A stretch of DNA of 64,000 bases from NCBI GenBank assembly GCA_031286615.1, contig JAITUA010000021.1, positions 80,009 to 144,008 on the forward strand, in the 5' to 3' direction. The notes below the pieces were generated by a model. That model had not been told where the DNA came from, did no database searches, and worked only from the letters and a program-made list of their open reading frames with translations. The DNA is from Chryseobacterium sp. (GTDB lineage Bacteria > Bacteroidota > Bacteroidia > Flavobacteriales > Weeksellaceae). Below are positions 8,871 to 17,644 of this stretch, piece by piece (the first letter of the stretch is position 1; each line of letters opens with the position of its first letter). The position numbers and the translations under genes are program-made.

Positions 8871-8887
8871 ACTTTGAATTACAAAGT
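8871..8887. promoter_or_regulatory. palindromic operator, copy 2, over a TAnnTTTG promoter element
   Basis: ACTTTGAATTACAAAGT is the exact reverse complement of 7292-7308. As in copy 1 it overlaps a -7 element (TAACTTTG, 8869-8876), here 37 bases before the ATG at 8914. Confidence 0.65.
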
Positions 8888-8913
8888 ACTTTATAATTTA
8901 AAACTTAAATAAA

Positions 8914-9204
8914 ATGATAACACAAAAACAAAAAACAGTTACAATTTATGCCCTTCCACTGGTTTTACTATGTATTCCATTGCTGGGAAATCTATTTTCT
9001 AAAGAAATAAACTGGTCAGCTTCCGATTTTCTGATTGCAGGAGCTTTACTCTTTGCAACAGCTTTTTTGATCAACCTGGTCAGAAACAAAATCAAAAAAC
9101 AAAGTCAGAAAGTTTTGATCTGCATTTTCATTTTGCTGGCTCTTGCATTGATCTGGATTGAACTAGCGGTAGGAGTTTTCGGAAGTCCATTTGCCGGAAG
9201 CTAA
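8914..9204 (+). CDS. small three-helix membrane protein
   Basis: A 96-residue protein with three predicted membrane helices and a basic loop (RNKIKKQSQK) between the second and third. No known motif. First gene after the second operator, so likely co-regulated with the 7.3-kb operon. Confidence 0.65.
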   Translation: MITQKQKTVTIYALPLVLLCIPLLGNLFSKEINWSASDFLIAGALLFATAFLINLVRNKIKKQSQKVLICIFILLALALIWIELAVGVFGSPFAGS

Positions 9205-9236
9205 AATTGACTTTGCTTATTAACTAAATCTGAATA

Positions 9237-9563
9237 ATGATGAAAGAAATAATAAATCAAAAAATAGTAAAAGGCCAGGAAATTCTATACTTCGGAAAGT
9301 CTCTGTTTGCAGTGTGTTTGGTATTGGGTAGCCTGTGTCTTATTGGGTATTTAACAACAAGGATGAAAGAATTTGCCATAGGAGGATATATGCTGCTAAT
9401 TTTTGGAACATTTTTGAACCTATTGGTGATACTTGGGCTGTTGATCTATGGTTTCGTATACAGATCAAGATTGAATGAATGTCTGAAAGCTATTGGTATC
9501 CTTTTGATCAATATACCCATTGCAATTCTTTATACAGCCATAGGACTTAATAGTCTGCATTAA
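9237..9563 (+). CDS. small four-helix membrane protein, paralogue of the 10.1-kb gene
   Basis: A 108-residue membrane protein. It has the same length as the protein at 10065-10391 and shares its pattern: a basic start, a VLGSLCLIG helix (VLGTLLLVA in the other) and the C-terminal LLINIPIAILY (LLANIPITALY). The two flank the Coq4-like gene. Two consecutive ATGs open the frame. Function unknown. Confidence 0.7.
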   Translation: MMKEIINQKIVKGQEILYFGKSLFAVCLVLGSLCLIGYLTTRMKEFAIGGYMLLIFGTFLNLLVILGLLIYGFVYRSRLNECLKAIGILLINIPIAILYTAIGLNSLH

Positions 9564-9575
9564 AATAAATACACT

Positions 9576-10061
9576 ATGAAAAAAATACGCGTTCAGTTTC
9601 TGCTTTTTGTGTACAATAAAACCCAAAAACTATACAGAAAATACTTTAAAAAGAAAAAAAGACAATGGCAGTTCAATGAAAAACAGCTGCTGGAATTTCA
9701 GGAAGACTCTCTCGGAAGAAAACTGGGAGAATTCTACAGAAAGCATGGGTTTTCAATGATCCCTAAAATGGAAAACCATGATGTACATCATCTGATCACC
9801 GGCTGTGGAACCAACTTCGAGGATGAAATTGCCATGCAGTATCTTCTTTTAGGAAATGGTAAGCTTAATGCACATCTTTTGGCTGCAATCGTTTTAGGAA
9901 CAATTATTCTGCCTGAATATGTGAAAATTTATATCAAAGCCTATAAAAAAGGGCAGAGTATGCGTGCTTTCCATCATTGGGACTTTGAAGGACTGTTGAG
10001 CCAGAAGTATGAACATGTAATGGATTTTATTCAGCAGAAAGAAACTATTGTTCTTCATTAA
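9576..10061 (+). CDS. Coq4-like protein
   Basis: A 161-residue protein carrying H68-D69-x-x-H72 followed after 11 residues by E84, the HDxxHx11E metal-ligand signature of the Coq4 family, with the supporting context DVHHLITGCGTNFEDEIAMQ. In mitochondria Coq4 acts in coenzyme Q synthesis. Bacteroidota generally use menaquinone, so the role here must differ. The basic N-terminus (KKKKRQWQ) and a central hydrophobic stretch suggest membrane association, and both neighbours encode membrane proteins. Spacing to the upstream gene is 12 bases and to the downstream gene 3 bases, indicating an operon. Confidence 0.8.
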   Translation: MKKIRVQFLLFVYNKTQKLYRKYFKKKKRQWQFNEKQLLEFQEDSLGRKLGEFYRKHGFSMIPKMENHDVHHLITGCGTNFEDEIAMQYLLLGNGKLNAHLLAAIVLGTIILPEYVKIYIKAYKKGQSMRAFHHWDFEGLLSQKYEHVMDFIQQKETIVLH

Positions 10062-10064
10062 AAC

Positions 10065-10391
10065 ATGGATATGATGGGAAAAATAAAATTCAGCCCGCTT
10101 GGGAAAAGATCGTTCATCATTTCTTTTGTCTTGGGAACGCTTCTACTGGTTGCGTTTTGGTTGATAAGAGCAGAATTTTTTATTGAACTTGGCTTTTATT
10201 ATGTACTTGTAACCGCTGTGATCAATATGTTTATTCTTTTGCATGAGCTTATTATCTATCTTACTGACGTTTCAGACCAGAAGGCATCCGGCAATTCAGT
10301 TCTCCTCCTGCTGGCCAATATTCCGATAACAGCCTTATACTTCTATATAATGACACAGTTCACCTGGATCGATGAGGTTCTCAAAATTTAA
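10065..10391 (+). CDS. small four-helix membrane protein, paralogue of the 9.2-kb gene
   Basis: A 108-residue protein with four hydrophobic helices, a short acidic loop (TDVSDQKASGNS) before the last helix, and the shared NIPITALY motif. It lies three bases after the Coq4-like gene. The start could equally be one of the next in-frame ATGs. Function unknown. Confidence 0.7.
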   Translation: MDMMGKIKFSPLGKRSFIISFVLGTLLLVAFWLIRAEFFIELGFYYVLVTAVINMFILLHELIIYLTDVSDQKASGNSVLLLLANIPITALYFYIMTQFTWIDEVLKI

Positions 10392-10421
10392 TTCTTTCAA
10401 TCTTTTAAAATTTTAAATATC

Positions 10422-11792
10422 ATGAAAACACATCACTATATATTTCTTACCGCCATCCTGTTTGTTATTGTCTTCTACGATCAGGATGTTGGCTTGAATC
10501 TTGGAATTCTGGGAATCATTTATGCAGTATTAACCCTGTTTAAAACTCCTGAGAAAAATAAAACCAAAACCCTGTATTTTCTTTTTACAACAAGTATTTT
10601 ATCCAGTATTGCATTTGCATGGTATGGAGATTTCCCTTCCTTTATTGCAGTAGTAAGCTCATTACTTTTGTTGGGATATAAATCGAAAAACAGGAGATTG
10701 AAAATTCTATTTTTGATTCCGGTTTTTATTGTAAACTGCTGCACTTCATTCTGCCGCTTTTTCAGTTTTGACGAATGGCTTCCCAAAAAGAATATTCCTG
10801 GATTATGGCAAAAAACGTTCGCTTTCATTTTAATTCCGTTGGTGCTGGTTTCCGTTTTCTTCGGAATTTATTCAGCAGGAAGTGACCATTTTGCAGCCCT
10901 TTTCACAAATTATGAATTGGATATTAATCTGTGGCAGGTATTCTGTCTCTTTGTATTAGGCTTTTTTATTGCCTTTAACTACTGGAACTATGCTGTGGAA
11001 AAACTCATCTACAAAAACAACCATTTTTTGGATAATGATTTTCAAAACGATTCCCGGATACCGAAGGCTACCTATTCCTTTCTTGATCTCAGTGCCGAAA
11101 GAATGAGCGGGGTAATATCCTTTGTTTTGCTGAATATTTTATTGATTTTCTTTATTATTACTTACAATTATGAACAGTTTTATGAAACCGTAAAAACACC
11201 CGTTCAGCTTTCAGAAGAAACCCATGAAAGAGTGAATGCCGTAATTATGTCTATCATAATGGCTATTCTGGTCATCATGTTTTACTTTAAATCAGGATTT
11301 AATTTTGATCCGAAAGCCGGATTACTGAAAATCCTAGCCAAAATCTGGATTTTCCTCAATGCTATACTTGTCATATCTGCCGCTGTTAAAAATTATGAGT
11401 ATATCGTGAATTATGCATTTACTTATAAAAGATTAGGTGTTTTTGCTTTCCTTATTTTATCAATAGTGGGTCTTGCTTTGACCTATCTTAAAATTCAAAA
11501 GAAGAAGAGAAATATATTCCTTGTCAATACAATGGTGTGGTATTTCTATGGAACCATTTTAGTGTGCAGTTACTTCAATTGGGGTGGCTTCATTACCTCC
11601 CAGAATATGAAAAGAAACGATTTTGCGGTCAACTATCATTTAACATCTGTTAATTTCAGCGAAAAAGCTCTGTTGAAATATGCGGACGAAAAAAATGATC
11701 AGAAACTTAAAAAGACTTTGCAGACGAAAGTGAACAGAGAAAAGTCCAAAACATTCCTTTCAAAGATTATCTATTACCAAATCATTCAATAA
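10422..11792 (+). CDS. polytopic membrane protein, DUF4173-like
   Basis: A 456-residue protein with about 11-12 hydrophobic helices, a cytoplasmic-type loop around residues 205-225 (YKNNHFLDNDFQNDSR) and a charged C-terminal tail after the last helix. The layout and the FFGIYSAGSDHFAALF segment resemble the DUF4173/DUF4153 membrane family of unknown function; this assignment is tentative. It starts 30 bases after the previous gene and is followed after six bases by a DUF1361 gene. Confidence 0.7.
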   Translation: MKTHHYIFLTAILFVIVFYDQDVGLNLGILGIIYAVLTLFKTPEKNKTKTLYFLFTTSILSSIAFAWYGDFPSFIAVVSSLLLLGYKSKNRRLKILFLIPVFIVNCCTSFCRFFSFDEWLPKKNIPGLWQKTFAFILIPLVLVSVFFGIYSAGSDHFAALFTNYELDINLWQVFCLFVLGFFIAFNYWNYAVEKLIYKNNHFLDNDFQNDSRIPKATYSFLDLSAERMSGVISFVLLNILLIFFIITYNYEQFYETVKTPVQLSEETHERVNAVIMSIIMAILVIMFYFKSGFNFDPKAGLLKILAKIWIFLNAILVISAAVKNYEYIVNYAFTYKRLGVFAFLILSIVGLALTYLKIQKKKRNIFLVNTMVWYFYGTILVCSYFNWGGFITSQNMKRNDFAVNYHLTSVNFSEKALLKYADEKNDQKLKKTLQTKVNREKSKTFLSKIIYYQIIQ

Positions 11793-11798
11793 CCGGTC

Positions 11799-12476
11799 AT
11801 GAAAAAGCTCGTTGCCTCTTCAAGGTTTAAAATCAATATGCTGCTTATATTGATGACGGTATTCTGTTTCAGTCTCTCAGCTTTTAGGTACTACATCAGT
11901 GATACAAAGGTGTTTTTGTTTCTCAATTGGAATCTTTTTCTGGCATGGATTCCTTTATTACTAAGTTCCTTTATTCTTGCCTTTAATATCAAAAGCAAAA
12001 TCTCACTGATCTTTATTATTATCGTCTGGATTTTGTTCTTCCCCAATTCACCTTATATTCTCACAGACCTTTTTCATCTGAGAGCGAGGAATTCAGTACC
12101 GATATGGTATGATCTGATTGTCATTCTTTCCTATGCCTGGACAGGACTGATCTGTGGTTTTATAAGTCTTAATGATATTGAAAAAAGCCTTTCTGAATAT
12201 GGTAAAAGAAACAGTATCAACGTAATAATAATATTCTTTCTTTTCATGAGCAGTTTTGGAGTGTATCTGGGAAGGTTTTTAAGATGGAATAGCTGGGATG
12301 TGCTCAATAATCCTTTCGGTCTGTTCTCTGATATTGTAGTACGGTTTATCTATCCGCTGGAATATACCAAGACGTGGGGTGTCACTCTTTTGATGGGAAT
12401 TATGCTCAACTTCATGTATTTTACATTTAAATGGGTTGAAACAAATAATGATAGAGTACTGAAGTTGGAAAAATAA
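11799..12476 (+). CDS. DUF1361 domain membrane protein
   Basis: A 225-residue protein with about seven membrane helices. The central pattern LNWNLFLAWIPLLLS, then FFPNSPYILTDLFHL and IWYDLIVILSYAWTGLICGFISL, is diagnostic of DUF1361 (PF07099). Function unknown. Six bases downstream of the DUF4173-like gene and probably the last gene of the membrane-protein operon. Confidence 0.85.
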   Translation: MKKLVASSRFKINMLLILMTVFCFSLSAFRYYISDTKVFLFLNWNLFLAWIPLLLSSFILAFNIKSKISLIFIIIVWILFFPNSPYILTDLFHLRARNSVPIWYDLIVILSYAWTGLICGFISLNDIEKSLSEYGKRNSINVIIIFFLFMSSFGVYLGRFLRWNSWDVLNNPFGLFSDIVVRFIYPLEYTKTWGVTLLMGIMLNFMYFTFKWVETNNDRVLKLEK

Positions 12477-12560
12477 ATCATTATATAGGATTGGAACAGT
12501 TTTAGCATTTAATAGAACTCACCAGAATGATATATTGGTACATTCTTAAACTTAATTATT

Positions 12561-13100
12561 ATGAAAAAAAGCTTATTGTTAATTCCATTGATTATTATTT
12601 CATGTAAAAAAGAACCTGCCGTAACAACCGTTCAGGATAAGGATTCTACAGTTGTTACAGAAATGCCGGATTCTGTTGTAAAAGCAGATTCTGCAGCATT
12701 GAGAAAAAGAGATTCAATCATTAACAATGCTCCGGCTACCAAAGAAGTTTTGCGTAAAGGCGTAATGAGAACTGAAAAAGATGGTCAGATTATAAGAATT
12801 GCAGATGCTACCCAGCTTCCTTTCACTTTGGGAGAAGAATTTAAAAAAGATGATCAGGAGATGGTTTTAAAACTCACACATTACGACCGCCCGAATATCA
12901 AAGCAAAAATTTCAACCAAAGAGAAAGAGTTCAATATCCGTTTCAATCAGATTAAACTTCCTAATGGAGACTATGACGGGCCTTTCGGAAGAGAAATTAC
13001 TTACGATACTCCCGGGAAAGGTGAAGTATGGCTGATTATCGGTAAAAGTAATATGGCTTCAGGAAATACCAAGGGAAGCTTTACCATAACTGTAGAATAA
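12561..13100 (+). CDS. lipoprotein of unknown function
   Basis: A 179-residue protein with a very short signal peptide and lipobox LIIISC (Cys at residue 15). A Ser/Thr/Asp-rich linker follows and then a compact beta-rich domain from about residue 70 (GQIIRIADATQLPFTLGEEF to the C-terminus). It is anchored in the inner or outer membrane. No enzymatic motif is visible. Confidence 0.72.
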   Translation: MKKSLLLIPLIIISCKKEPAVTTVQDKDSTVVTEMPDSVVKADSAALRKRDSIINNAPATKEVLRKGVMRTEKDGQIIRIADATQLPFTLGEEFKKDDQEMVLKLTHYDRPNIKAKISTKEKEFNIRFNQIKLPNGDYDGPFGREITYDTPGKGEVWLIIGKSNMASGNTKGSFTITVE

Positions 13101-13159
13101 GTCGAAATCAATTTGGTACAATTTCTGCAAACTAAATTCTAAGTTTAAAATTTACAATT

Positions 13160-13672
13160 ATGAAAAATATAGTTCTAACAGCAATGGCCGCTTCAGCTGT
13201 ACTCGTAAGTTGCGGAACCGTACAGTCGCTGGTTCAGAATACATTTCCATACACCACGAATGTTTTAGTGTCTACAGGTGTTCCTGCAGATAAAGAAGTT
13301 TCTTCCACTGCAACGGCTACCAATGTACAGACATGGTTCGGAGGAAATAACAATGCAAAGATTAAAGACGTAAGAATTTCAGATGCTAAAATTTCTGTTG
13401 TATCCCCTTCAGGAGGAAATCTGAGTGCATTCAAAACCGTTAAAATATACGTTTCATCCAACGGAACAGGAGAAAGACTGATAGCATCACGCTCCAATAT
13501 ATCTACCAACTCTTCCAGCTTAAATCTGGATCTGAACGATACAGGATTTCTGGATGAAATTGTAAAAAGCTCAGGATTGACCGTAAGAACAGTCTATGAA
13601 CTGAAGAATCAAACCTCTTCAGACATGAACATTAAAGTCGCCCTGAATTTCAGCAGCGTTCCTGCGAAATAA
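13160..13672 (+). CDS. lipoprotein of unknown function
   Basis: A 170-residue protein with signal peptide and lipobox AVLVSC (Cys at residue 18). The mature part is polar, Ser/Thr/Asn-rich and mostly beta-strand, lacking cysteines. No family recognised. It lies 59 bases after the previous lipoprotein gene and ends at a bidirectional terminator. Confidence 0.72.
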   Translation: MKNIVLTAMAASAVLVSCGTVQSLVQNTFPYTTNVLVSTGVPADKEVSSTATATNVQTWFGGNNNAKIKDVRISDAKISVVSPSGGNLSAFKTVKIYVSSNGTGERLIASRSNISTNSSSLNLDLNDTGFLDEIVKSSGLTVRTVYELKNQTSSDMNIKVALNFSSVPAK

Positions 13673-13693
13673 CCGGATAAAAAATAATAATAA

Positions 13694-13725
13694 AAACCCT
13701 CTTCCAGTATTCTGAAAGAGGGTTT
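13694..13725. terminator. bidirectional terminator between convergent genes
   Basis: AAACCCTCTT at 13694-13703 pairs with AAGAGGGTTT at 13716-13725. A-rich sequence upstream serves the minus strand. Confidence 0.75.
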
Positions 13726-13755
13726 GATGTGAAGTAAAATGTATAAAAATCTTTT

Positions 13756-15414
13756 TTAAAGTTTTGTGAATTTTTCAACAACTCTTCTTTGGCCTTCATT
13801 GATATTGATGATATATTGACCAGTCGGCAGTTGTGAAATATCAATTTTTTCATTAGGCAAAACAGAACTTTTGATTACTGTTCGTCCCTGAAGGTTGATG
13901 ATTTCAAAATCCAGTTTTTTGTTTTCTGTACTTTGAATGGCAATAGTACTGCTGGATGGATTAGGGTAGATTTTTACCTCCAGTGCAGATAATGTTTTTA
14001 CAGGAGTTGCAAATTTACTCTCCAATTGCAGTATCGCATTTTTCACATTGGGAAGAGGCCCGATTTTCTGCCCCGTTACAGTACCTCCCTGAGGAATTCC
14101 CGTAGAAATTAAAAGGTTTTTCATCGCAGACGGTGTTAAGTTCTGACCTGTAGTCTGACGATAGAAAGACTGAATTAAAATAGCTGCAGAAGATACTACA
14201 GGTGTTGCAGAACTTGTACCGCTAAAATAATTATAAGTTCTGTTGTTATCATTGTCATATTTGGCATAAGAACCATACCCTGCAGCAAGAACGCTGCTTC
14301 CCCAGCCCTGAACGTCCACTCTGTTTCCATAAGTACTGAAACTTAATTTTGAATGGGTAGTATTAGGAGATCCTGCTCCTACAATGATAGCACCGCTATT
14401 TCCTCTGGCAAGATAAGTTGCATAAAACGGATCATCCAGATTCTGATTTCCGTTACCCGCAGCTGCAATGATAATAATTCCTGAATCAGTAGCAGCTTTC
14501 GTAAGATCCCAGATTACTTTATCATACTCTGCAGGACAATATTGGCCATCTTTTCCTCCGGTCTGCATTTCATACAGAATAATATCGCCTGCCTGAGAAG
14601 CATTAATAGATCTGCTCACGGCAGAAGCTCTGTTGTAGCCCACAGTGGTCCACTCCATATATCCTTTTATTTCAGAAGTATTGTAAGCAGCTCCTGTAAG
14701 ACCGATATTATCTTTTATTGAACCTAAAATACTCACTACTGCAGTTCCGTGGTCACGGTAATTATTATTGGCTAATCCCGCATTCGGAGAATATCCCGGT
14801 TCCAGCTGTATAGAGTTTTGGTTGCTAAGCATCTCATGAGTTTTGTAAAAACCATATTCTACATCTCTCACACGAATATTCTGTCCGGTGATTCCTCTTG
14901 ACCAGGCATATTTTGCATTGATTCCCGGGTTGTCATTCAGATAAGTCTGAATGCTTTCCAGATCAGGTGTTGCTACAAAAGCATTAATCAAAGGAGGTTC
15001 AATAGGAGTCGCACTCATCACAGATACATATTCTATTTCAGGGAACCTTTCAAGGCTGTGAATGATTTTCTGAGTAGTCTCTTCGTTTTGAAGAGGCAGA
15101 TCTGCCTTATAAATTCTTTTCAGTTTTTCTACAGATTCTGAAGAGTTTCCGATAGCTTTGCTGCTTCTGGCCATTTCATCAAGTTTATTATCTGTAAAAT
15201 CCAGATCGTACTTGAATGAAATATTGTTTTCTCTTGAAAATCTCTCCAGGTCAGCATTTCTGCTGAATGCAGTTTTTTCTGAATTAATGCCCTTTGAAAA
15301 GCATACATAGATGATGGAATTTTGGTCCTGATTCAGCTTGGGCTGACTGTCCTGACCAAAAGACAAGGAAGAGCAGAACGCAAATAATGCGAAAAGGTTG
15401 ATTTTTGTTTTCAT
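13756..15414 (-). CDS. secreted S8 (subtilisin-like) serine peptidase with T9SS sorting domain
   Basis: A 552-residue secreted protease. A signal peptide ends at SFGQ (residue 21). An inhibitor-like prodomain runs to about residue 150. The catalytic residues are D184 (RVRDVEYG), H222 (DHGTAV) and S401 (GTSSATP), with oxyanion Asn N321 (AAAGNG). Residues about 477-552 form a type IX sorting domain (KIYPNPSSST ... INEGQRRVVEKFTKL). It should degrade proteins or peptides outside the cell after export through the T9SS. The acidic-residue environment DVEYG replaces the usual DTG after the catalytic Asp, as in some flavobacterial S8 enzymes. It is transcribed alone. Confidence 0.93.
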   Translation of the reverse strand: MKTKINLFALFAFCSSLSFGQDSQPKLNQDQNSIIYVCFSKGINSEKTAFSRNADLERFSRENNISFKYDLDFTDNKLDEMARSSKAIGNSSESVEKLKRIYKADLPLQNEETTQKIIHSLERFPEIEYVSVMSATPIEPPLINAFVATPDLESIQTYLNDNPGINAKYAWSRGITGQNIRVRDVEYGFYKTHEMLSNQNSIQLEPGYSPNAGLANNNYRDHGTAVVSILGSIKDNIGLTGAAYNTSEIKGYMEWTTVGYNRASAVSRSINASQAGDIILYEMQTGGKDGQYCPAEYDKVIWDLTKAATDSGIIIIAAAGNGNQNLDDPFYATYLARGNSGAIIVGAGSPNTTHSKLSFSTYGNRVDVQGWGSSVLAAGYGSYAKYDNDNNRTYNYFSGTSSATPVVSSAAILIQSFYRQTTGQNLTPSAMKNLLISTGIPQGGTVTGQKIGPLPNVKNAILQLESKFATPVKTLSALEVKIYPNPSSSTIAIQSTENKKLDFEIINLQGRTVIKSSVLPNEKIDISQLPTGQYIININEGQRRVVEKFTKL

Positions 15415-15615
15415 ACGATTTTGTTAAATGGTTGTAAATCAGTTTTGATTTATACCAAAAATAATAATAAAATGAAAACAAATCACATTTTTGTGAATTT
15501 ATTTTTTATTTTTTTAAATTACTCCCTTATCTGGAAAGACCTTCATCAATTCTTTATAATAAAACTTCATTAGTTTCAAAAAGTTGTGGGGGAAATATAC
15601 TTTGTATGATTACAA

Positions 15616-15644
15616 AAAACCATCCAGAATCACTGGATGGTTTT
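15616..15644 (-). terminator. terminator downstream of dtd
   Basis: AAAACCATCCA and TGGATGGTTTT form an 11-bp stem with a seven-base loop. Read on the minus strand it follows the dtd stop by about 55 bases and has a T-rich tail. Confidence 0.8.
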
Positions 15645-15699
15645 GTTGAGGTATACAGGTTAGTTTTTAAAAATCATCAAACTTATAAATTTATAAGTA

Positions 15700-16149
15700 T
15701 CAGTTTTTAGTAACCGAATCCATTACAATAGTGACAGGCCCATCGTTGATAAGGGATACTTTCATATCCGCCCCGAAAATTCCGCTTTCTGTTTTTAATC
15801 CGGATTTAGCTATTTCTTCTTTAAAATAATCAAAAAGAGGAATAGCCTTATCAGGTTTTGCTGCTTTTATGAAAGATGGGCGATTGCCTTTTTTGTAATC
15901 AGCAATCAATGTAAACTGGCTGATGCAAAGGATTTCCCCTGAAATATCCTTTACAGAAAGATTAAGCTTACCTTCTTCATCTCCAAAGATTCTAAGGTTT
16001 AAAACCTTCTGTACAAGCCAGTCTGCATCTGTTTTTTCATCATTTTCATCCACACCTGCCAGCAGCATTAATCCTTTCCCGATTTTACCCACAATTTTTC
16101 CGTCCACTTTCACACTAGCTTCAGAGACTCTTTGTATAACGATCTTCAT
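15700..16149 (-). CDS. dtd: D-aminoacyl-tRNA deacylase
   Basis: A 149-residue cytoplasmic enzyme that hydrolyses the ester bond of tRNAs mischarged with D-amino acids or glycine. It has the family-defining MKIVIQRVSEASVKVDG start, the SQFTL motif (LCISQFTLIAD), and the cross-subunit Gly-cisPro motif NDGPVT near the C-terminus. It is of normal length. It lies eight bases after an upstream lipoprotein gene in the same direction. Confidence 0.96.
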   Translation of the reverse strand: MKIVIQRVSEASVKVDGKIVGKIGKGLMLLAGVDENDEKTDADWLVQKVLNLRIFGDEEGKLNLSVKDISGEILCISQFTLIADYKKGNRPSFIKAAKPDKAIPLFDYFKEEIAKSGLKTESGIFGADMKVSLINDGPVTIVMDSVTKN

Positions 16150-16157
16150 TTTATATT

Positions 16158-16613
16158 CTAATAATAAACATTTAAAGTTTTGCTTGGTGCATCATAGCTA
16201 TAGGGGTAAGTTTTAGGTGGCAGAGATGTTTTTGCTCCGGCCTCAGGCTGTCCTGTACTTAATATCCACCTTGTGTTATCCTGCGGGCAAATAATAGCAA
16301 TATTGTCCTTTACCTCAAGTGTTGTATTATTATCCGGGCATATATGAGGAGCATTTCTGTCGTATACCTTAAATCCGTTAGCAGTTCGCACAATAATCAG
16401 TCCTCTTGTTCCGGACTGTTGTTCATTCACATAAATCCAGCCGTTAATATTGTTCAAAGCATAGTAGGCAGGCAGATTTAGATTAAGAGATACATTAATG
16501 GGGTTATTCGGGAAACAGCTCACCGTATCTTCTCTGCTTCCACAAGAGTTTATGGATAAGTTGCTGAAAATCAATAAACTGAAAATAGATATGATTGAAA
16601 AAGTTTTTTTCAT
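16158..16613 (-). CDS. lipoprotein with a degenerate Rieske-like domain
   Basis: A 151-residue protein with signal peptide and probable lipobox (INSC, Cys about residue 24). The C-terminal half resembles the Rieske [2Fe-2S] fold: a region RGLIIVRTANGFKVYDR leads into APHICP and later IICPQDNTRW, matching the positions of the two cluster boxes (CxHxxC and CxxH). The first Cys is Ala and the second His is Asp, so a normal cluster cannot form. The paired remaining cysteines could make the disulfide that links the boxes in high-potential Rieske proteins. It is co-transcribed with dtd. Similarity to Rieske is by motif spacing only. Confidence 0.6.
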   Translation of the reverse strand: MKKTFSIISIFSLLIFSNLSINSCGSREDTVSCFPNNPINVSLNLNLPAYYALNNINGWIYVNEQQSGTRGLIIVRTANGFKVYDRNAPHICPDNNTTLEVKDNIAIICPQDNTRWILSTGQPEAGAKTSLPPKTYPYSYDAPSKTLNVYY

Positions 16614-16630
16614 TTCAATTTAAATTTTTA

Positions 16631-16638
16631 TATATTTG
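16631..16638 (+). promoter_or_regulatory. -7 element TATATTTG for greA
   Basis: The element matches TAnnTTTG, 84 bases before the greA ATG. A weak hairpin TCCG/CGGA at 16672-16687 followed by a T-run lies in the leader and could attenuate transcription. Confidence 0.4.
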
Positions 16639-16722
16639 TAAAAATTAAACGATTACAACACGAAAACATTGTCCGGCAAATGTCGGATTATTTTTTTATA
16701 CTAAAACTAAATTTTGAAAATT

Positions 16723-17193
16723 ATGGCAAGCTATGTAACTAAGGAGGGCCTAGAGAAAATGAAAGCTGAGCTGGAACAGTTGGAAACTGTAGAGAGACCA
16801 AAAATTACTCAGCAGATCGCGGAAGCAAGAGATAAAGGAGATTTGTCTGAAAATGCGGAATACGATGCGGCTAAAGAGGCTCAGGGGATGCTTGAAATGA
16901 GAATTTCTAAGCTGAAAGATGTTATCTCTACTTCTAAAATTATAGACGAAAGCCAATTAGATACTTCAAAAGTTTCCATCTTAACAACAGTGAAACTTAA
17001 AAATAATGCTACCAAGCAAGAGCAGGTATTTACATTGGTACCGGATAACGAAAGTGACCTGAAGACAGGAAGGATTTCCGTAAACACTCCTATCGCAAAA
17101 GGTTTGTTGGGGAAAGCGGTTGGTGAAACTGCCGAAATTACTTTACCGAACGGAAACAAACTGTCTTTTGAAGTATTAGACATTACTTTATAG
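16723..17193 (+). CDS. greA: transcription elongation factor GreA
   Basis: A 156-residue protein that binds RNA polymerase and stimulates cleavage of backtracked transcripts. The N-terminal coiled coil carries EARDKGDLSENAEYDAAKEAQG, the acidic tip that coordinates catalytic magnesium (D/E pair in DLSENAEYD), and the C-terminal FKBP-like domain ends PNGNKLSFEVLDI. I chose the ATG at 16723 (MASYVTKEGLEKM), the standard start for the family; an in-frame TTG nine bases upstream is not needed. It is 56 bases before a HIT gene. Confidence 0.96.
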   Translation: MASYVTKEGLEKMKAELEQLETVERPKITQQIAEARDKGDLSENAEYDAAKEAQGMLEMRISKLKDVISTSKIIDESQLDTSKVSILTTVKLKNNATKQEQVFTLVPDNESDLKTGRISVNTPIAKGLLGKAVGETAEITLPNGNKLSFEVLDITL

Positions 17194-17249
17194 TCTGATA
17201 CAGTTTCTATTTCTAAACTTCTAAATATCTAACCCTAACTTCTGATAAA

Positions 17250-17639
17250 ATGAGCACTATATTCACAAAGATCATCAATGGCGAGATTCCCTCTTATAAG
17301 ATTGCAGAAAATGAAAACTTTATTGCATTCTTAGATGCAATGCCTTTGGTGAAAGGACATACTTTAGTAGTTCCGAAAAAAGAAGTGGATTTGATTTTTG
17401 ATCTTGAAAGTGAAGAATACAAAAACCTTTGGGGATTTGCCCAAGAGGTAGCCAAGAAGATCAAAACTGCAATTCCATGTGTAAGAGTAGGAGTAGCGGT
17501 AGTAGGACTTGAAGTTCCTCATGCACACATCCATCTGATTCCTTTAAACAAGATGGAAGACATGAATTTTAGAAATGAAAGATTAAAATTAACGAACGAA
17601 GAATATACAGAGATTCAAAACTCAATTATTAATTCTTAA
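17250..17639 (+). CDS. HIT family protein (nucleotide hydrolase/transferase)
   Basis: A 129-residue HIT protein with the opening TIFTKIINGEIPSYKIAE, the substrate-loop region LVVPKKEVD, and the catalytic triad H91-x-H93-x-H95 in VPHAHIHLIPL. The family hydrolyses nucleotide phosphoramidates or dinucleoside polyphosphates such as adenosine-AMP conjugates. The middle histidine is the nucleophile. Likely transcribed with greA and ended by a strong hairpin. Confidence 0.93.
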   Translation: MSTIFTKIINGEIPSYKIAENENFIAFLDAMPLVKGHTLVVPKKEVDLIFDLESEEYKNLWGFAQEVAKKIKTAIPCVRVGVAVVGLEVPHAHIHLIPLNKMEDMNFRNERLKLTNEEYTEIQNSIINS

Positions 17640-17644
17640 CAATC

